Below are positions 59,181-64,000 of a stretch of DNA of 64,000 nucleotides, piece by piece. Origin of the DNA: Buxus sempervirens. Taxonomy: Eukaryota > Streptophyta > Magnoliopsida > Buxales > Buxaceae. Location of the stretch: positions 19,511,829 to 19,575,828 of the forward strand of contig OX387187.1 in assembly GCA_947561395.2 (NCBI GenBank). The letters run 5' to 3'. The notes under the pieces are model-generated. The model was not told the DNA's origin, did not search any database, and worked only from the letters and a program-made list of their open reading frames with translations. Numbering within the stretch: the first letter of the stretch is position 1; each line of letters begins with the position of its first letter. The position numbers and the translations under genes are program-made.

Positions 59181-61539
59181 TGTAAGCACCCAAATTTTGA
59201 TCAAACCAAAGAAATCTGCTAAAAGACAGCAAAACAGCTCAAACCCTAAGGAATAAAAATTGTCCTTTTGATCGAGTGCTAATTGTCCACCATACTTTTT
59301 CCCAATGATTAGGAAATTTCGACATGATTCTAATGCAACTGAGTTTGCTCAGATCGGGGTCTGAATGAAGAAGATATGAGCCGGTCAAACTTGAGGGGAG
59401 CAAAAATTGACTTTCTGTTAAACCCCAGGTCAGTTACTTAACCCTATCCTAATGGATAGAGGACTCCAATACGGTTCTAATGCAACTGAGTTTGCCAAAA
59501 TCGAAGTCTTGATGAAGAAGATATTAGCAGTTGAAGTTTTCGGGCAGCAATGCCGGAAACTGCACACGTGGCACAAGAACTGCACACGTGGCAGGAAACG
59601 CAGGAAAATATCTCGAGGGTCAATTTGTAAATACCCAAAATCTGCAAAATATCTCAGGGATTAAACCAAAATTGCACATGGGGCAATCTGCAGTTATCTC
59701 AAGTGTCAAATCGGTCAAATCCAGGGGCAATCTATAAATATCAAAAATATTGGAAGAATAACCGGAATTAATTTTCGGTTATACACAAAATGTGTATAAC
59801 CGGAATCCAATTTCGGTTCATAAAGTGAAAATCCGAATCTTCTGACAGATTTCCCGACAAAATCTTGGATTTTTCATGATTGAATGTCGGAAAAGGGTGT
59901 AACCGGAATTAAATTTCGGTTACACATAAATATAGTGTAATAATTTCGGTTATACTAGTTTTGCTTCATAACCGAAATATAATTTCGGTTACATATTTTT
60001 TGTCTATAAAAGCTGCTCAGCAGCTCATTTGCAAGGGGTTAGCCATTTTTGCTGTTGGAGCTCCCCCTACCTTGCTCAGCCACTCCTTCTCTACCCCCTC
60101 AAGCCTTCTCTAACACCCCAAACCCCTTGCTAACCACTCAAAACCCCTTCTCACTCTCTTTTTCTTCACTTTTGAGACTTGGAAGGAGCTTTTGAGCACT
60201 TGGTGCTTGGTGGAGAGGAGCTCAAGCTGCTGTGGAGGCTTCAAGTGGATTCCATCACCATCCTAGGAGATTTTTGACCCTAAGGTAAGACTCCCCATTG
60301 TGTTTTATTATACATATATGAAAATGGGAGTGATTTGAGTGTATTGTTCTATTTTCCTTGTGTTTCCCGCTGATCCTCCTTTTTGAGCATGTTTTCTCTT
60401 CATCCCCCACTTCTTCTCTCTCTTTTTCTTCACGAGAATATGATCCCATGGTAAGGGGAAGGGCCGAATTTCGAAAAGAAGGGAGGAGAGTCCATGGAAG
60501 CATTCTTTAAGTCCACACTTAAGTGTTCTACGAATGGATGGCCTCACATGATTATTTGAAAGGGGAGCAGGTTCCCCTCTTCCCCTTAAATCCAATGTAT
60601 CCCCTTAAAACCCTCGTTATGCTTTCTTTATTTGCATATTAACTTAGGTCATGATGGTTTTGTTTTACATGCCTGCTATACCATGAATCATGCATGCCTA
60701 GGATTAGAAATCTCACATGTATGCTTTTGTGTGGCATGATCCCTTTCCCCTTCATTCCCAAAAATCCCAAAGGGAATTAGCCAAACGGGGCTCCCCCCTT
60801 TTGCCTGAACTTTCGTGGGCCCACCTAGTGGCCCACACAGCTTTCCAGCATCCCTAGGGGTCCCAGGGATCAATCCCCCCTCAAAAAACCCAGAAAAAAG
60901 TGTTTTCTGTGTTTGCCCGAAAACACAGTTCGGGCAAACAGTGTTCTGTGCATAACCGAAATTGAATTTTGGTTATGCAGTGAATACAATATGACCGAAA
61001 TTAAATTTCGGTCATACTGTATTCTTGGTATAACCAAAATTTAATTTCGATTATACCCTGTAAACCCTAATTTTGGGGTTTTCAACCCTTTAGCCACTTT
61101 CCAATCATTGTTTGAACAAACCAATTAGCCCAATAGGGTTTCGGGTCAACCCGAGACCCAGCATGGGTCTTGGACCCAACGGGTCCAACTTGAGAACCGT
61201 GGGCCTTCCAACGGGGCCCACCCAGTCCGACTCATTCACTTGAATTTAAGAAAGATAATTAAATAAATCAAGTGGGCCACACCATTTGAGACCCACCAGA
61301 AAGCCCAATTTGAAGCATGTCGGCTAGGTTAGGTGGTTTAGCTATGACCATGGGCTCGGGCCTATCGGGCCCAGCTCTCTCCAAGGGAATCCCATAAACC
61401 AAAGGACAGGGTCCAAAGCCCTAATCCACTATTGCCTTGGGCTTTCAAGCCCAGACCTAGGTAATGGGCCCCAAGCCCATGCCTAGCTCGCTTTGGCTCA
61501 AATAAATCAAGATAAATCAGGATCATTTGGCAACCATGT
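59181..61539 (+). repeat. LTR D of a Tat-type element, truncated on the right
   Basis: TGTAAGCACCC start. The backbone shares blocks with the A LTR (ATTCTAATGCAACTGAGTTT, and GGGCCCACCC before a GATAA run). TATA box at 60005-60011, splice donor after CCCTAAG (~60284). AACCGAAATT palindromes occur at 59760-59995 and again at 60945-61065. The right end meets a reverse LTR at 61540. Confidence 0.75.
59760..60011 (+). promoter_or_regulatory. LTR D promoter: AACCGAAATT palindromes and TATA box
   Basis: Pairs of the type AACCGGAATT...AATTTCGGTT crowd the 245 bp before TATAAAA. The same motif returns at 60945-61065. Confidence 0.6.
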
Positions 61540-64000
61540 TGTTACCCACCCTGTGCGGGCGTGGAAAACGTGGCACGGGGTAATTCAGAGTCGCCACCGC
61601 CTGATGGGGTACAGGCGGACACCTGGGTGCCTAATTTTGTCTATTTATGGCTTTTGGTCTGCGGTTTGAGATTCTAAGTTTGTTTCTCGGTTGCGGTCTA
61701 GGGAAGTCCGTAGACACCCTAGTCCACCCCGTCGGATGACGGGTCCCGTGGTTCCCTGATTTGAGTCAGCTTTCTCACTTGATTCTCACCCGATTCCTAA
61801 TCCAGCAGGTATTTAAGTTAGATCTTGGCGGGACCACCTGAGTGGTGTGGGTCCCTTTTAGTTGATTTTATCTTTGCTTAACTTAAATTGTCTGAGTCTG
61901 ATTGGGTGGGCCCCTTTGGAAGGCCCACAGTGTCCTTGGCGGGCTTGGTTTAGCCCATGTACCCTTGGTGGGCTTCTGTCTAACCTAGGAGGCCCTGTGG
62001 GCTTAGGTTAGATGAATTGGTTTTATATTAAGGTTCAGGTTTGGAGGTTAAGTGCTTTCCATGCAAAGGTGGGCCGGATTGGTTTGTGGGCCCCTTGGGT
62101 GGGCCCACATGGTGGCCAAGTAATTTTATTTTATCTTTTTAATTTGCCACAATGGGCTAGTCACTGGGCTTGGGGCCCGTGATCCAGGTTTTGGGCTTGA
62201 AAGCCCAGTTCCTTGAAGTCTAGGGCTTGCACCCTAACTTGGTTCGGTTAGCGGGCTTTGGCAGGCCCGACAGGCCCTAACCCTTGGTCTCGGCCAAACC
62301 AGGCAACTCATACATCCATCCACACATCCAAATTCGGACGGGCCACATTGGGCTTGGCCCGTCTGGTTCAATTAATTCGCTTTACTTAACTTGTTTAATT
62401 GCATGCTCTAGGGTTCATTGGGCTTGGTGGGCCCCATTGGAAGGCCCACAGGTGTTCCGAGTTGGACCGGTGGTCTAGGTCCCAAATTGGGTTTCCGGGC
62501 CACCCGGAAACCCTATTGGTTCAATTGGTTTGGTTTAGATTATCACAAAATTCAGCAAAACATCAAAAAAACACATTTCTGTGTGTATCCGGCAACTCAG
62601 GCCGGACAGACATGGTCTGCAAGTGATCCAGCCTGAGTGGCCGGATACACAGGGACTGTAGGTGATCCGGCCTGAGTGGCCGGATACACCTAGGCCACAG
62701 GTGATCCGGCCTGAGTTGTCGGATCACCTTAAAATGGGCTTTTTTCGGGGTTTGGCCATTTGGGATGGTTTTCTGGGCTTCCTAGGAGGCTTTCTAAGGT
62801 TGTGTGGGCCCCTGGATGGGCCCACGCTGGTTCAGGTGTGGGGGAGAAGCCTCATTGGGCTTCTCTTTAGGACTTTTTGGCACAAGCCAAGGGGAAAGGG
62901 GAGTGGGCAGTTGTTCCCTTCCCTTTTGAGCCATCCACAGCAATCAAACAGGGACCATGCATCCCTGTTTAGGTCTTATGATTCCACGCAAAACAAGCAA
63001 ACAGGGGTACGTGTCCAATATAATGTAGCAACTAAGCCCCTCATGCATGCACTAATCAAGAGATAAAAGCTGGCTGTGGGTGAGGGTGCAGCATCCTACC
63101 AAGGGAGGGGTTAGACATGCAACGGGGTATCAGGGGACAACAAACCACATGGAGGGGGTGAGCATGCACCCAAGGGTGGCCGGGCTAGGTCTGGCCTTGG
63201 ACTTAAGGCTACTGGGATAGCAACAAACAGGGGAGGTCTTGGTAAAGGGGACATGGTAATGCTTCACCTCATGCTATATATGTAAAACAATCAAGGAATG
63301 ACGATGATCTTTCATTATTCCAGAAAGTAAAAGAACTCATGCTTGATCACGTGGAGCCGCAAGTTAAAGGGGGGTGGGATCATGGAGCATGCTATGACCT
63401 TAACCAAAACAACAAGTAATACACAAAAAACTACAGCCAGCAATAACAAGAAGACCCATACCCAGAAGAAATACGAGAGAAAGTGAGAGAACAAAAATAA
63501 AAAAGGAATCAAGAAGGGAATTCGGGGGTTATTTAAGGGGTACATGAGATTATATCAAAAAGGAACATGCTCCTTCTTAAAACTACTTGATACAGACCCA
63601 TGGACAGTAGCTAAAGAGACTAAAAAGGGGTGTGAAAATAGGCCCCTATGCCTCTCTAATGACCCTACGTGGGCCTTTTGCCGATGGTGGTTCTCATGAC
63701 AAAAAATAGGACACATGCATGCTAAGAACACCCTGGTAGTGAGCTCATGCAAAAGAGGAGGAAGGAACATGAAAAGACAGTAGAAAAATTCAGTTTTAAT
63801 ATATGTTGAATACAATGGGATAGGGAGCCTCACCTGGCTGTTCTTGCACTCCAAAGCCAAGTGGAAACCCTCCTTGGATGATAGACAGCAGCTGGAATCA
63901 CCTTCTCTTGACAGCAGCAGCAAGGTTTCTTCCTAGTGTTATGGTAGGGAGGAAGAGGAAGGAGACAAGAAGTGGGTGGGAGCAACTTAGAGGTGGTGTG
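61540..64000 (-). repeat. LTR E of a Tat-type element, reverse orientation, running off the window
   Basis: On the minus strand it ends GGGTAACA (61540). The last kilobase aligns in blocks with the end of the A LTR, including GGCGGTGGCGACTCTGAATT. A palindrome cluster with GTATCCGGCC/GGCCGGATAC lies at 62584-62730, in the place of the second cluster of the A LTR. A splice donor CAGCCAG|GTGAGG is at 63834/63833. The start of this LTR and its TATA box lie right of the window. Confidence 0.75.

Overview
The window is plant (angiosperm) nuclear DNA. It is a dense, nested landscape of long terminal repeat (LTR) retrotransposons with DNA transposons and one intact disease-resistance-type gene. The plant assignment rests on Ty3/gypsy pol genes of the Tat lineage, which carry a second, plant-type RNase H and a tRNA-Arg primer site, on a coiled-coil NB-ARC LRR (CNL) gene, on plant mobile domain (PMD) coding sequence, and on GT-AG introns. 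I cannot name the species.

Layout. (1) 1-6331: the 3' part of Tat element A (RNase H, second RNase H, integrase, polypurine tract, 2.37-kb 3' LTR). (2) 6332-8075, minus: a five-exon host-like gene broken by element A inside its fifth exon. (3) 8175-9116 and 30119-30200: oppositely oriented ~20-bp minisatellite arrays centred on GGTACC; element B landed in one of them. (4) 9117-30113: a complete 21-kb Tat element B, with target duplication GTACC, two ~1.79-kb LTRs, a tRNA-Arg primer site, a 16-copy hairpin tandem repeat, a degenerate gag-pro-pol, and two spliced genes on the opposite strand, one encoding a PMD protein. A solo LTR of the A family (13305-15691, target duplication CCAGG) sits inside B at a probable splice acceptor just before gag. 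(5) 30119-35448: small DNA transposons, a Helitron-like piece and tandem repeats. (6) 35449-37788: a solo LTR (target duplication ACCTC) beside a hAT element (37798-45737). The hAT carries a B-like solo LTR, which carries another solo LTR in reverse. These lie in copy 1 of a tandem duplication; copy 2 is 46563-47430. (7) 48057-51272: an intact 1071-codon CNL gene. (8) 52412-59180: degraded LTR pieces of the 35-kb solo-LTR family, with a PIF/Harbinger remnant (57553-58798). (9) 59181-61539: a further Tat LTR, abutted by a reverse-orientation Tat LTR that runs off the window.

The most unusual signal is a set of short palindrome clusters. Tat LTR backbones that align with each other carry clusters built from a motif private to each family: ACCGCACTT in A, CCCGTATT/ACCGTAAAT in B, AACCGAAATT in D, TATCCGGC in E and F. 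In A and D the same private motif occurs in two separate clusters of one LTR. In B it recurs beside every promoter I can infer: the LTR, the leader intron, and upstream of both antisense genes. This looks like element-specific cis sites evolving in concert, possibly with an element-encoded factor such as the antisense PMD protein.
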